From: Streptomyces sp. NBC_00690
GTDB lineage: Bacteria > Actinomycetota > Actinomycetes > Streptomycetales > Streptomycetaceae
Length of the DNA: 64,000 nt
NCBI RefSeq assembly: GCF_036226685.1
Contig: NZ_CP109009.1
Coordinates: forward strand, 2,294,001 to 2,358,000
Direction: 5' to 3'
Of the stretch, positions 25,189 through 34,894 are shown in pieces. The notes beneath the pieces were generated by a model. It ran no database searches. It worked only from the letters and a program-made list of their open reading frames with translations, and was not told the DNA's origin. Made by a program: the position numbers and the translations under genes. How positions within the stretch are numbered: the stretch's first letter is position 1; each line of letters begins with the position of its first letter.

Positions 25189-27036
25189 TCAGCCCGCGGA
25201 TGCCCTGGTCGAGGGGGACGAGGACGGGGACGAAGATGCGGGCGACGACGGGGATGGGGAAGGGGCCGACTGGGTCGGAGACGGCGAGGGTGCTGGGGCC
25301 ACCTCAAGCTCGATGGTGATGCTCACTCCGCCCGCCGCGGTCAGCCGCAGCAGGAAGGTACCCGCCGACTCGTCCGCGAAGACCTTGGGAAGCGTCAGCC
25401 TTCCCTCCGCGTCGGTGGTGAGGTCGGAGAGCGTACGGAGGGGCTTGCCGTCGGCGTCCTTGAAGTAGGGGCCCTTGTCGTTCTCGACGGCTGCAGCGCC
25501 GTCTACAGACTTGATCATCGTGGCGGTGATCGCCACTCCAGCGGCGTCCGCTCCCTGGTGGGCAGCCTTGACGGTGATCAGCTCGGCAAACTCCGAACCG
25601 ACGGCCGTTGTCAGGGGCTTGTCGCCGACCCTGGAGAGCTTGTCGGCCACGGGTGCCGTGACCACGGCGGAGAAGGCTATCGGCTTCAGTTCCCGCCCCA
25701 CGACACTGGCCCAGACGGTGAACCGTCCCGCCTTCGCTCCGGCCTTCAGCGTGGGCGCGGTGACCGTGCCATCGGCACCCGTAGCACGGACGACACTGGT
25801 CCTGCCGCCGCTGAAGCGGGCATCCGTGTTCCCGACGATCTCAAAGCGCACATCCTTCTCAGCCGCGCCACGGCCGGCTGCATCGCGCACTCGGGCAGTG
25901 ATCTTCTCGGCGAAGTCGCGCCCGGCAACGGCGGTCAAGGTACCGGTACCGGCATCCTCGATCTTGGTGACCGGTGACACCGCGGGAGGTGTCGGCGGCT
26001 TCGGATTGGGCTTCGCCGGCGGGTTGGGGAGCTGAGGCGGCTTGCTGGTGGGTGGTGTCGATGGCCCCTCCTCCCCGGTGCCCGGCCCCTTGGGTGGCTT
26101 GGGCGCGGGCTTCTCGGAGCCGGGCGGTGTGAGGGGATCCGTGCCACCGAGTGAATCTCCACCGGGTAGGGAACCCTCATCGGTTTCCGGGCTGTCAGGG
26201 GTGGTGGACCCGGGCAGCACACCTTCGCCGTCGGGGACCTCGTGCGTACCGTTCTTGTAGTACTCGAACCAGGAGAGGACCGTACGGAGGTACTCCCGGG
26301 AGTGGTTGTAGCCGAGGATGGCCTGGTCGAGGTCCTGCTTGACCGTCAGGTCCCTGTTGCCCGCGCAGAGGTAGCGACCGGCGGCCAGGGCCGCGTCGTA
26401 GATGTTGTTGGGGTCTTTGAGCCCGTCGCTGTTGGCGTCCTGTCCCCAGGTCGCCCAGGTCGTGGGAATGAACTGCATGGGGCCGACGGCGCGGTCGTAG
26501 ACCGTGTCACCGTCGTGTGCGCCGTTGTCCGAGTCGGGGATGTTGGCGAAGCCGACACCGTTGAGGACCGGGCCTCGGATCGGAGCGAGCGTGGTGCCTT
26601 GGGCGTCCACCCGGCCGCCCCTGGCCTGGCCGGATTCCACCTTCCCGATGGCGGCGAGGAGTTGCCAGGGCACCTTGCAGCCCGGATCCGAGCCGGCGAT
26701 GGTCTGCTCAGCCTGCTTGTAGGCCGCGAGAACCGTGGCCGGGATGCCCGCTTCGGCAGGGCCGGTGGTGACAGGAAGGTCCGCGGACGTGCCAGGCTTC
26801 CCCGGAGTCGTCAGCGGTGGCAAGTCCGTGTGGTAGGGCGAGTTGCCTGTGACGGGCGTGCCGGGTGGTGGCGTTGCGTCGGACGCACTCTGGCCACTGC
26901 CGCGGGCCGAGCCGTCACCCGTCCCTGAGGGGGTGACTCCCGGCGCCTGCGAAGCGGAGAGTGCCGCGACGGCCGCGGCGGCGACTGCGGTGCTCGTCGC
27001 CCCTCTGCGCAGCCGTCGGCCGATGTGCGCTGCCAT
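25189..27036 (-). CDS. Secreted lytic transglycosylase with C-terminal Ig-like domains
   Basis: This 615-aa secreted protein probably cleaves the glycan strands of peptidoglycan. Layout: a signal peptide (Arg-rich n-region, Ala-rich core, residues 1-35), a Pro/Thr-rich linker, and an SLT/lysozyme-like domain (about residues 95-250). That domain has VPWQLLAAIGKVESGQARGG carrying the presumed catalytic Glu, AVGPMQFIPTTWATWGQD, NNIYDAALAAGRYLC and ILGYNHSREYLRTV. A long Pro/Lys/Gly linker (about 260-350) follows, then two or more beta-sandwich Ig-like repeats (about 360-580) and a Ser/Pro-rich tail. The repeats look like Big-domain modules and may bind the cell wall. The ATG at 27036 follows GGGAGG by about 11 nt. 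The catalytic module matches the actinobacterial MltB-like family. Confidence 0.88.
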   Translation of the reverse strand: MAAHIGRRLRRGATSTAVAAAAVAALSASQAPGVTPSGTGDGSARGSGQSASDATPPPGTPVTGNSPYHTDLPPLTTPGKPGTSADLPVTTGPAEAGIPATVLAAYKQAEQTIAGSDPGCKVPWQLLAAIGKVESGQARGGRVDAQGTTLAPIRGPVLNGVGFANIPDSDNGAHDGDTVYDRAVGPMQFIPTTWATWGQDANSDGLKDPNNIYDAALAAGRYLCAGNRDLTVKQDLDQAILGYNHSREYLRTVLSWFEYYKNGTHEVPDGEGVLPGSTTPDSPETDEGSLPGGDSLGGTDPLTPPGSEKPAPKPPKGPGTGEEGPSTPPTSKPPQLPNPPAKPNPKPPTPPAVSPVTKIEDAGTGTLTAVAGRDFAEKITARVRDAAGRGAAEKDVRFEIVGNTDARFSGGRTSVVRATGADGTVTAPTLKAGAKAGRFTVWASVVGRELKPIAFSAVVTAPVADKLSRVGDKPLTTAVGSEFAELITVKAAHQGADAAGVAITATMIKSVDGAAAVENDKGPYFKDADGKPLRTLSDLTTDAEGRLTLPKVFADESAGTFLLRLTAAGGVSITIELEVAPAPSPSPTQSAPSPSPSSPASSSPSSSPSTRASAG

Positions 27037-27258
27037 ACGTCTGTTCCCTCCCGAAAGCGACGCCCCCGCGCTCCCCAATACGATTAAATGCAATACTCAC
27101 GCGACCCTACGGCAACTAAAGGCTCCACAACACCGGGCCTTGACCTGCATTCACCAGTTCGCCACCTCCGCATCGCCAGGTGTCCAAACTCGGCACCTCG
27201 CACGGACCGAACGGCGTTGGTCGGGGGTTCGCCCCTCGGCGATCACCGAGGACCTCTC

Positions 27259-28143
27259 ATGCCCTTCACGCTCAGCCATGCCGCCGCGGTTCTCCCAGGA
27301 CTCAGACGGGACGGCACAGCGCGCGGACCGCTGGTCGCCTCAGCATTGGTGATGGGCTCCTTTTCGCCAGACATCACCTATTTCGCGGCCTCTGTGGTGC
27401 CGGAGGCCATGGCCTGGGGCGACTTCACCCATGGCCTCACCGGGCTGTTGACCGCCGATGTGCTGGTGACCGCTCTTTTGGTGGGCCTCTGGTGGGTGGT
27501 GCGCGATCCCCTGCTCGCTCTGCTGTCCCCTCCGTTGCATCTTCGGGTCCGTGCATGGCTCACCGGCCCGGCGATCCGCTGGGGACCCTCGTATCTGGTG
27601 AGGTTCTTCGTGTCGGCGGTCATCGGCGCCGCCACGCACATCTTCTGGGACTCCTTCACACATGACGGCCGCTGGGGCACGAGGGTGGTGCCGGTGCTGG
27701 CTGAAACAGTGGGCGGCTTCGGAGTCCATAAGTTCGCGCAGTACGGCTCGTCGGCGATCGCTCTGCTGGTGATCGGGGCGTTCGTCGTGTCCGCGCTGAG
27801 CCAACAGCCCGCATCGCCCCCGAACTCGCGCCCGCCGCACACGGCGCCGCGCTGGCGGCCCATGGATCGCCGCACTCGTCGCACTGTCTGTCTGGCGCTG
27901 TTGGCGTTCGCGCTGTGCGGCGCGCTCCACCGGTGCATCGTGCTGTATCGGAGCTGGGACGGGGACCTCTCCCCCATCGATCTGATCCCGACGGCCTGCT
28001 TCGGGGCGGGGACCGGGTGGGCCTTCGGCGTACTGCTGTACGCGATGGTGGCCCGGCTCGCTTCGACTTCGCACACCGCCATGGACCCGGCCCACGCGGA
28101 ACCGGATGAATCAGAGCCATCCCCTCGTGGTGGACGGCTCTGA
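27259..28143 (+). CDS. DUF4184 family membrane protein
   Basis: This 294-aa membrane protein begins with MPFTLSHAAAVLPGLR, the conserved N-terminus of the DUF4184 family (TLSHAAAVLP), followed by GSFSPDITYF and about six hydrophobic spans. The DITYF, GDFTHGLTG and HIFWDSFTHDGR blocks place conserved His and Asp residues at membrane faces; this metal-binding-like arrangement recalls membrane-bound metal-dependent hydrolases of the YdjM type (inference). No experimental function is known to me. GAGG 8 nt upstream supports the ATG at 27259. It is divergent from the transglycosylase gene and convergent with polA. Confidence 0.8.
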   Translation: MPFTLSHAAAVLPGLRRDGTARGPLVASALVMGSFSPDITYFAASVVPEAMAWGDFTHGLTGLLTADVLVTALLVGLWWVVRDPLLALLSPPLHLRVRAWLTGPAIRWGPSYLVRFFVSAVIGAATHIFWDSFTHDGRWGTRVVPVLAETVGGFGVHKFAQYGSSAIALLVIGAFVVSALSQQPASPPNSRPPHTAPRWRPMDRRTRRTVCLALLAFALCGALHRCIVLYRSWDGDLSPIDLIPTACFGAGTGWAFGVLLYAMVARLASTSHTAMDPAHAEPDESEPSPRGGRL

Positions 28144-28176
28144 TCAGTCTTCTCTGGGAGGCGCCCCGCCCTCGAT

Positions 28177-28212
28177 GGATGTGCCTGCGGGTCGCAGCCC
28201 TTGGGCACATCC
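28177..28212. terminator. Hairpin between convergent DUF4184 and polA genes
   Basis: GGATGTGCC (28177-28185) pairs perfectly with GGCACATCC (28204-28212), and extra pairing flanks it. It probably serves both convergent genes. Confidence 0.65.
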
Positions 28213-28283
28213 ACATCCATCGGAGGCGAGTTCGGCGCGCGGCCCGAAAGGGGTCGCTGCCCGCGCCGACCTACTGCCTTGGC

Positions 28284-30998
28284 TCAGTGGGCGGCGGACT
28301 CCCAGTCCGTTCCCACACCCACCGACACATCCAACGGAGCGCTCAGCGAGGCGGCGGAGGACATTTCGCGGCGCACGATCGCCTCGACCTCCGCCCGCTC
28401 GCCGGGCGAGATCTCCAGCACGATTTCATCGTGGACCTGGAGCAACAGTCGTGAGGACAGCTCTGCTTCGCGCAGCGCCCCGTCCACCTTGAGCATGGCG
28501 ATCTTGACGATATCGGCGGCGGTGCCCTGGATCGGTGCGTTCAGCGCCATGCGCTCGGCCGCCTCACGGCGCTGGCGGTTGTCGCTGTTGAGATCGGGCA
28601 GATAGCGGCGCCGGCCGAGCATGGTGGCGGTGTATCCCGTCGCCCGGGCCTCGTCCACAGCGTGGTGGAGGTAGTCACGGACCCCGCCGAAGCGCTCGAA
28701 GTAGGTGTCCATCAGCGCACGGGCCTCGCCGGCTTCGATGTTGAGCTGCTGGGAGAGGCCGAACGCCGACAGCCCGTAGGCGAGCCCGTACGACATGGCC
28801 TTGATCTTGCGGCGCATCTCCGCGTCGACCTCGGAGGTCTTCACGTTGAACACCTGGGAGGCCACGGTGTTGTGGAGGTCCTCGCCCGAGGTGAACGCCT
28901 GGAGCAGACCCTCGTCCTGGGAGAGGTGGGCCATCACCCGCAGCTCGATCTGGCTGTAGTCGGCGGTCATCAGCGACTCGAAGCCCTCGCCGACGACGAA
29001 GCCGCGGCGGATGGCCCGGCCCTCGTCGGTACGGACCGGCACGTTCTGGAGGTTGGGGTCCGTGGAGGAGAGTCGACCGGTCGCGGCGACGGTCTGGCTG
29101 AAGGTCGTGTGAATCCGGCCGTCCGCTGCGACCGTCTTGATCAGGCCCTCGACGGTGGAACGCAGTCGGGCCTGCTCACGGTGGCGCAGCATGATGACGG
29201 GCAGGTCGTGCTCGGTCTGTGCTGCGAGCCAGGCCAGCGCGTCCGCGTCGGTGGTGTAGCCGGTCTTGGTCTTCTTGGTCTTGGGCAGGTTGAGCTCGCC
29301 GAAGAAGACTTCCTGGAGCTGCTTGGGCGAGCCGAGGTTGAACTCGTGGCCCACGGCGGCGTGGGCCTCCTTCACCGCCTGCTGGACCGCACCCGCGAAC
29401 AACTGCTCCATCGCCTCCAGATGGGACCGGTCGGCAGCGATGCCGTGCCGCTCCATGCGGGCGAGCAGGAGGGAGGTCGGGAGCTCCACATCGTGGAGCA
29501 GTTCGGTGGCGCCGACTTCGGACAGCTTCTCGCCGAAGGCGTCGCCCAGGTCGAGGATCGCCCGGGCCTGGGCCATGAGCGCATCGGCCTCGGCCTGCTC
29601 GTCGGTACCGAAGGCCAACTGCCCATCCGCGGCGGCGGCCGGTGCCAGCTCACGGTGGAGGTACTCGATGGACAGGGCGTCCAGGGCGAAGGAACGACGG
29701 CCCGGCTTCACCAGATAGGCCGCGAGGGCCGTGTCCATGGAGATACCGGCGAGCTGCCAGCCGTGCTCGGGGAAGACCCGCAGCACGTCCTTGGCGTTGT
29801 GCAGGACCTTCGGCCGGGAGGCGTCGGCGCTCCAGGCGGTGAACGCCTGCTCGTCGGACTCGTCGAGCCGGGTCGGGTCGAACCATCCGGCGTTTCCGTC
29901 GGCTGCGGCGAGGGCGATCTCGCTGACACTGCCGACGCCGAGGGCCCAGCTGGCGACCACGGCCATGCCCAGCGGTTGCGCGCCGTGCTGGTCGAGCCAG
30001 GGGCCGAGCTCACCGGTGGCGAGGACGGTGCCGTCGAGTTCCACACCGGCGGCGGGCGGAGCTGCTTCTTCCTCAGCGGAGCCCGGGTCGACCGCGAGGA
30101 GCCGCTCACGCAGGCTCGGGTTACGGATCTCCAGGACTTCGAGGAATCCCTTGAGCGCGTCCCTGTCATAGGGGGCACGCTCCAGTTCGGCGACGGGCCG
30201 GGACAACTCGACGTCACGGACCAGCTCGGTGAGGTGGCGGTTGAGTTTGACGGAGTCCAGATGGTCCCGCAGGGACTGTCCGACCTTGCCCTTCACCTCG
30301 TCCGCGCGCTCGATCAGCTCGGCGAAGGACCCGAACTGGTTGATCCACTTGGTGGCGGTCTTCTCGCCGACGCCAGGGATGCCCGGGAGGTTGTCGGACG
30401 GGTCGCCGCGCAGGGCGGCGAAGTCCGGGTACTGCGCGGGGGTCAGTCCGTACTTCTCCTCGACCTTGGCCGGGGTGAAGCGGGTCAACTCGGAGACGCC
30501 CTTGGTGGGGTAGAGCACGGTCGTGTGCTCGCTGACGAGCTGGAAGGAGTCCCGGTCGCCGGTGACGATCAGGACGTCGAAGCCAGCGGCCTCGGCCTCG
30601 GTGGCCAAGGTGGCGATGATGTCGTCGGCCTCGAAGCCCTCGACCGCGAACCGGACGGCGTTCATCGTGTCGAGGAGCTCGCCGATCAGCTCGACCTGCC
30701 CCTTGAATTCGTCCGGAGTGGCCGAGCGGTTCGCCTTGTACTCGGGGAAGTCCTGCGAACGCCAGGTCTTGCGCGACACATCGAAGGCCACGGCGAAGTG
30801 CGTGGGCGCCTCGTCACGCAGGGTGTTCGCCAGCATGGAGGCGAAGCCGTAGACGGCATTGGTCGTCTGACCGCTGGCGGTCGAGAAATTCTCCGCGGGG
30901 AGCGCGAAAAACGCCCGGTACGCCAGGGAGTGCCCGTCCATCAGGAGCAGGCGCGGACGGTTGTCGTCTGGGGTCTTCTTCGACGCTGTCTCAGCCAC
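28284..30998 (-). CDS. polA: DNA polymerase I
   Basis: This 904-aa enzyme fills gaps and removes RNA primers in replication and repair. Domains: a 5'-3' exonuclease (residues 1-300; LLLMDGHSLAYRAFFAL, GFEADDIIATLA, VTGDRDSFQLV, LRGDPSDNLPGIPGVGEKTA), a degenerate 3'-5' exonuclease-like domain (about 310-500) and the family A polymerase. Polymerase motif A is MTADYSQIELRVMAHLSQD, motif B is RRKIKAMSYGLAYGLSAFG and motif C is LLLQVHDEIVLE. The proofreading D-x-E metal-binding residues are absent, as in other actinobacterial Pol I. Tyr occupies the O-helix position that is Phe762 in E. coli (MSYGLAYG). The GTG at 30998 follows AGGA by about 8 nt; in-frame upstream starts add unrelated residues. 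Confidence 0.97.
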   Translation of the reverse strand: MAETASKKTPDDNRPRLLLMDGHSLAYRAFFALPAENFSTASGQTTNAVYGFASMLANTLRDEAPTHFAVAFDVSRKTWRSQDFPEYKANRSATPDEFKGQVELIGELLDTMNAVRFAVEGFEADDIIATLATEAEAAGFDVLIVTGDRDSFQLVSEHTTVLYPTKGVSELTRFTPAKVEEKYGLTPAQYPDFAALRGDPSDNLPGIPGVGEKTATKWINQFGSFAELIERADEVKGKVGQSLRDHLDSVKLNRHLTELVRDVELSRPVAELERAPYDRDALKGFLEVLEIRNPSLRERLLAVDPGSAEEEAAPPAAGVELDGTVLATGELGPWLDQHGAQPLGMAVVASWALGVGSVSEIALAAADGNAGWFDPTRLDESDEQAFTAWSADASRPKVLHNAKDVLRVFPEHGWQLAGISMDTALAAYLVKPGRRSFALDALSIEYLHRELAPAAAADGQLAFGTDEQAEADALMAQARAILDLGDAFGEKLSEVGATELLHDVELPTSLLLARMERHGIAADRSHLEAMEQLFAGAVQQAVKEAHAAVGHEFNLGSPKQLQEVFFGELNLPKTKKTKTGYTTDADALAWLAAQTEHDLPVIMLRHREQARLRSTVEGLIKTVAADGRIHTTFSQTVAATGRLSSTDPNLQNVPVRTDEGRAIRRGFVVGEGFESLMTADYSQIELRVMAHLSQDEGLLQAFTSGEDLHNTVASQVFNVKTSEVDAEMRRKIKAMSYGLAYGLSAFGLSQQLNIEAGEARALMDTYFERFGGVRDYLHHAVDEARATGYTATMLGRRRYLPDLNSDNRQRREAAERMALNAPIQGTAADIVKIAMLKVDGALREAELSSRLLLQVHDEIVLEISPGERAEVEAIVRREMSSAASLSAPLDVSVGVGTDWESAAH

Positions 30999-31272
30999 GG
31001 ACACGATCCTGCCATGTGCCACTGACATCGCCCGCCATGCGAGGGTCCGGTACCCCTCGGGCTGGGTCGCTGCGGGCAGGCCGTCCCCTTGTTGGCCAGG
31101 TTGTCGGTGGGGTTTGTCAGCGGGGCGTGGCAGGATCGAAGGTGGACGACTTTCCCGTACAAATGTACGTTCGCCATCTCTGCCGGCCGTTTCCCGATGG
31201 TCGCGTCCGGCAGGGCGCCAACCAAATCGATGGGTACGACACGCACAGAGCACGCGCTCACAGAGGAGCACG

Positions 31273-33546
31273 ATGGCCGGCAAGCCTCCCGCAGGTGATC
31301 CGATTCAGGACGCGCCGCAGGTCGACGCTCCGCTGCACGCCGCGGCGGGTCTCTCCGCCATCGGGCACACGCTCAAGATCGCCCAACAACAGATGGGCGT
31401 ACGGCGTACGGCGCAGACACTGCTCAAGGTCAATCAGAAGGACGGCTTCGACTGTCCGGGGTGTGCCTGGCCCGAGGGCGAGAAACGCCATGCGGCCGAG
31501 TTCTGCGAGAACGGGGCGAAGGCGGTCGCCGAGGAGGCCACGCTTCGCCGGGTGACCCCGGCCTTCTTCGCCGAGCATCCCGTGGCGGACCTCGCGACGC
31601 GCAGCGGTTACTGGCTGGGGCAGCAGGGCCGGATCACCGAGCCCGTCTATCTGCCCGAGGGCGGCGATCGCTACGAGGCGGTGAGTTGGGAGCGGGCGTT
31701 CTCGATCATCGCCGAGGAGTTGACGGCCCTGTCATCTCCCGATGAGGCGTTGTTCTACACCTCGGGGCGCACGAGCAACGAGGCAGCGTTCCTGTTCCAA
31801 CTGTTCGCTCGCGAATTCGGCACGAACAACCTCCCCGACTGTTCGAACATGTGCCACGAGTCCTCCGGCTCTGCGCTCACCGAAACGATCGGGGTCGGCA
31901 AGGGCAGTGTGTCCCTGGAGGACATCCACCAGGCCGATCTGATCATCGTCGCCGGCCAGAACCCCGGGACGAACCACCCCCGGATGCTGTCCGCCCTGGA
32001 GCGGGCCAAGCGGGCCGGCGCGCGCATCATCTCGGTGAACCCCCTTCCCGAAGCCGGGATGGAGCGGTTCAAGAACCCGCAGACACCGCGTGGCCTGGTC
32101 CAGGGGGTCGCACTGAACGACCTGTTCCTCCAGATTCGCATCGGCGGCGACCAGGCCCTGTTCCGGTTGTTGAACAGGCTCATTCTGGAGGCGGGCGCCG
32201 ATGCGGTCGATCAGCCGTTCATCGACGAGCACACCCATGGGTACGAGGAGTTCCGGGCCGCGGCGCTGGCCGCCGACTGGGACGAGACGCTCGCCGCGAC
32301 GGGGCTGGAGCGCACCGAGATCGAGCGGGCCCTGGCCATGGTGCTGGCGTCTGAGCGGACCATCGTCTGTTGGGCCATGGGGCTCACCCAGCACAAGCAC
32401 TCGGTGGCGACCATCCGCGAGGTGGTCAACTTTCTGTTGTTGCGCGGCAGCATAGGGAGACCCGGGGCGGGCGTGTGTCCCGTTCGCGGTCATTCCAATG
32501 TGCAGGGCGACCGGACCATGGGGATTTTCGAGCGTCCCGCGTCGGCCTTCCTCGACGCGCTGGAGAGGGAGTTCGGCTTCGCGCCGCCCCGCCATCACGG
32601 TTTCGATGTCGTCCGATCCATCGAGGCCCTGCGGGATGGTCGGGCGAAAGTGTTCTTCGCCATGGGTGGCAACTTCGTGGCCGCGACACCGGACACGGAT
32701 GTCACGGAGGCGGCCATTCGCAAGGCCCGGTTGACGGTGCACGTATCGACCAAGCTCAACCGCTCCCACGCGGTGACGGGTCGGCGAGCGCTCATTCTGC
32801 CCACCCTGGGGCGTACCGACAAGGACGTGCAGGCGGGCGGTAGGCAGGTGGTGACCGTCGAGGACTCGATGGGCATGGTGCACGCCTCGCGGGGCAACCT
32901 CCCGCCTGCGAGCCCCCAACTGCTCTCCGAACCGGCGATCGTGGCCCGGCTGGCACGTGCGGTCCTCGGGTCGGCTTCGGCGACGCCCTGGGAGGACTTC
33001 GAGCGTGACTACGGCACGATCCGGGACCGGATCGCCCGCGTGGTGCCGGGCTTCGAGGACTTCAACACCAAGATCGCGCGGCCTGGAGGCTTCACCCTGC
33101 CGCACGCACCGCGGGACGAGCGCCGTTTCCCGACCGCCACGGGGAAGGCGAACTTCACAGCGGCGCCGGTGGAGTTCCCCGAGGTGCCCGAGGGACGGCT
33201 GTTGCTCCAGACCTTGCGTTCGCACGACCAGTACAACACCACGATCTACGGGCTGGATGACCGCTACCGCGGCATCAAGGGCGGCCGTCGGGTCGTCCTG
33301 GTGAACCCGGAGGACGCAGCGGCGCTGGGCTTGGCGGACGGCGCGTACACGGACCTCGTCAGTGAGTGGCGGGACGGGGTGGAGCGTCGGGCGCCGGGGT
33401 TTCGGGTGGTGCACTATCCGACGGCGCGAGGCTGTGCCGCCGCGTACTACCCGGAGACCAATGTCCTGGTGCCGCTGGATTCCACCGCGGACACGAGCAA
33501 TACACCGGCGAGCAAGTCCGTGGTGGTGCGCTTCGAGCCCGTCTGA
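31273..33546 (+). CDS. FdhF/YdeP family molybdopterin oxidoreductase
   Basis: This 757-aa cytoplasmic protein of the DMSO-reductase superfamily is formate-dehydrogenase-like in sequence but belongs to the YdeP branch, whose substrate is unknown. Conserved blocks: FDCPGCAWPE near residue 60, YTSGRTSNEAAFLFQLFAREFG, SNMCHESSGSALTETIGVGKG, AGQNPGTNHPRMLSALE, GLTQHKHSVATIREVVNFLLL, CPVRGHSNVQGDRTMG (molybdopterin binding) and VHVSTKLNRSHAVTGRRALILPTLGRTD. The usual N-terminal 4Fe-4S cysteine pattern is reduced to a C-x-x-C pair. AGAGGAG 6 nt upstream supports the ATG. It is divergent from polA. In E. coli, YdeP is tied to acid resistance; that link cannot be transferred here. Confidence 0.92.
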   Translation: MAGKPPAGDPIQDAPQVDAPLHAAAGLSAIGHTLKIAQQQMGVRRTAQTLLKVNQKDGFDCPGCAWPEGEKRHAAEFCENGAKAVAEEATLRRVTPAFFAEHPVADLATRSGYWLGQQGRITEPVYLPEGGDRYEAVSWERAFSIIAEELTALSSPDEALFYTSGRTSNEAAFLFQLFAREFGTNNLPDCSNMCHESSGSALTETIGVGKGSVSLEDIHQADLIIVAGQNPGTNHPRMLSALERAKRAGARIISVNPLPEAGMERFKNPQTPRGLVQGVALNDLFLQIRIGGDQALFRLLNRLILEAGADAVDQPFIDEHTHGYEEFRAAALAADWDETLAATGLERTEIERALAMVLASERTIVCWAMGLTQHKHSVATIREVVNFLLLRGSIGRPGAGVCPVRGHSNVQGDRTMGIFERPASAFLDALEREFGFAPPRHHGFDVVRSIEALRDGRAKVFFAMGGNFVAATPDTDVTEAAIRKARLTVHVSTKLNRSHAVTGRRALILPTLGRTDKDVQAGGRQVVTVEDSMGMVHASRGNLPPASPQLLSEPAIVARLARAVLGSASATPWEDFERDYGTIRDRIARVVPGFEDFNTKIARPGGFTLPHAPRDERRFPTATGKANFTAAPVEFPEVPEGRLLLQTLRSHDQYNTTIYGLDDRYRGIKGGRRVVLVNPEDAAALGLADGAYTDLVSEWRDGVERRAPGFRVVHYPTARGCAAAYYPETNVLVPLDSTADTSNTPASKSVVVRFEPV

Positions 33547-33835
33547 GCGACCCGTCCGACCGAAGGGATGGGCACCCGCGCAGGCCCGCCGCCGCCCTGG
33601 GGCGGTGCGCTTCGGTGGAGAGTTCCGGAGGGATGGTTCCGGCCGCCTCGGTGGCATCCGAGCCGAGTGACCTCCGGCGCCCGCGGTCACACCGGAAGCG
33701 CCAGGAGCATGAGGAGCTTCGGGGCAGACCAGGGTGTGCGGCACAGGGGGGCGACGCAACGCACAGCGAGCGTCGCTCAACCAACTGATATGACGTTGTA
33801 CGCACCACGTACCCATAGCGATCGGAGTCGGACCC

Positions 33836-34321
33836 ATGGGCGAGCCCTCAACCGCGAAGTTTCCGCAAGAGGTCATCGACGAGTACGCCGCTCTCGGCGT
33901 GGATCTGCCGGCCCTCTTCTCCGCGGGCAATCTGGGCAGCCGGATGGGGATCCAGATCATCGAGGCATCGCCCGAGCGGGTCGTCGCCACCATGCCGGTC
34001 GAAGGGAACACACAGCCCTACGGGTTGCTGCACGGTGGCGCGTCGGCCGTCCTGGCGGAGACGATCGGTTCGATCGGTGCCATGCTGCACGGGGGCAGCA
34101 GCAAGATCGCGGTCGGGGTGGACCTCAACTGCACCCACCACCGGGGCGTCCGATCCGGCCTGGTCACCGGCGTGGCCACACCACTGCACCGCGGCCGGTC
34201 GACGGCCACGTACGACATCGTGATCACCGATGAGCAGGACCGGCGGGTCTGCTCGGCACGGCTGACGTGCATGGTGCGCGATATGCGGCCCGGCGACGCC
34301 GACGGCGTGCGCACCAGCTAG
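33836..34321 (+). CDS. Hotdog-fold thioesterase (PaaI/YdiI type)
   Basis: This 161-aa protein has a single hotdog domain. The catalytic region NTQPYGLLHGGASAVLAETIGSIGAM contains the conserved H-G-G that positions the acyl-CoA thioester, and GVDLNCTHHRGVRSGLVTGVATPLHRGRSTATYDI is the second family block. Enzymes of this group hydrolyse acyl-CoA thioesters, often aromatic ones or menaquinone-pathway DHNA-CoA; which substrate applies is unknown. GGAG about 8 nt upstream supports the ATG at 33836. It lies 289 nt after the YdeP-type gene on the same strand, probably as a separate transcript. Confidence 0.92.
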   Translation: MGEPSTAKFPQEVIDEYAALGVDLPALFSAGNLGSRMGIQIIEASPERVVATMPVEGNTQPYGLLHGGASAVLAETIGSIGAMLHGGSSKIAVGVDLNCTHHRGVRSGLVTGVATPLHRGRSTATYDIVITDEQDRRVCSARLTCMVRDMRPGDADGVRTS

Positions 34322-34400
34322 ACCAACCAATCGGCCGACCAACCGGCCGACCAACCGACCAGGCAGGCAGGCCCACCACCCAGACCGACCAGACGGACGG
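34322..34400. repeat. Imperfect GACCAACC-type short repeats
   Basis: Starting right after the thioesterase stop codon, GACCAACC occurs three times, spaced by CGGC-type spacers, then GACCAGGCAGGCAGG and further GACCAGAC units. It looks like slippage-prone simple sequence with no coding signal. Confidence 0.6.
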
Positions 34401-34405
34401 GCATA

Positions 34406-34450
34406 CGGCTCGGCTCGGCTCGGCTCGGCTCGGCTCGGCTCGGCTCGGCT
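34406..34450. repeat. Pentanucleotide microsatellite (CGGCT)9
   Basis: Nine perfect tandem copies of CGGCT. Because 5 is not a multiple of 3, a frame across it would be read in all three phases; no supported gene spans it. The remaining 34451-34894 shows no gene. A further short duplication (GGACGGCTCA twice) lies at about 34683-34707. Confidence 0.9.
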
Positions 34451-34894
34451 CCTGGATGGTGTGGGCGGACGACGGGGTATGCGCCGCTTTGATCTGCGGC
34501 GCACGTCGACCGACGGGGTACGTCCGAGCGGCTTCACCCCGCACACTGCCCCGCCGGCCAGCCCTTCCGCCCCAACTGCGTAGAGAAAGGCACTGAACCC
34601 AAGAATTCGGCAGGCTCAGCCGATATCCACCCTCACGAGGCTTCCACTGCCCGAAGGCGCCCTCCGACGGTCGCCCCATCACCACCCGGGACGGCTCAGG
34701 ACGGCTCAGGTTCGCCCTGGCCCCCCGCAAGGTCGGGCATCAGCCCTTGCTCGACGACCGATCGCGATGCAGTCCGCCCCATGAATCATGACCACCACAT
34801 GGCCGGCTCGACACCCGGGAACGAACGGCGAACCTCGTTCGTCCCTCCACCAGAGCCCGGAACTTCGCCATCACCGAGTTACCGAACGTGACGA

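Noticed and set aside
26900..27258. c-di-AMP (ydaO-type) riboswitch upstream of the lytic transglycosylase
   Set aside because: Such riboswitches are common upstream of cell-wall hydrolase genes in actinobacteria, but I could not find the conserved core elements in the 220 nt upstream of 27036.
28662..31025. Very long plus-strand frame opposite polA
   Set aside because: Antisense shadow of polA caused by GC3 bias; product has no recognisable domain.
34380..34560. Minus-strand frame running through the CGGCT repeat (Arg-Ala-Glu-Pro-Ser repeats)
   Set aside because: The repetitive peptide is a simple consequence of the pentanucleotide tract; no start signal or homologue-like sequence.
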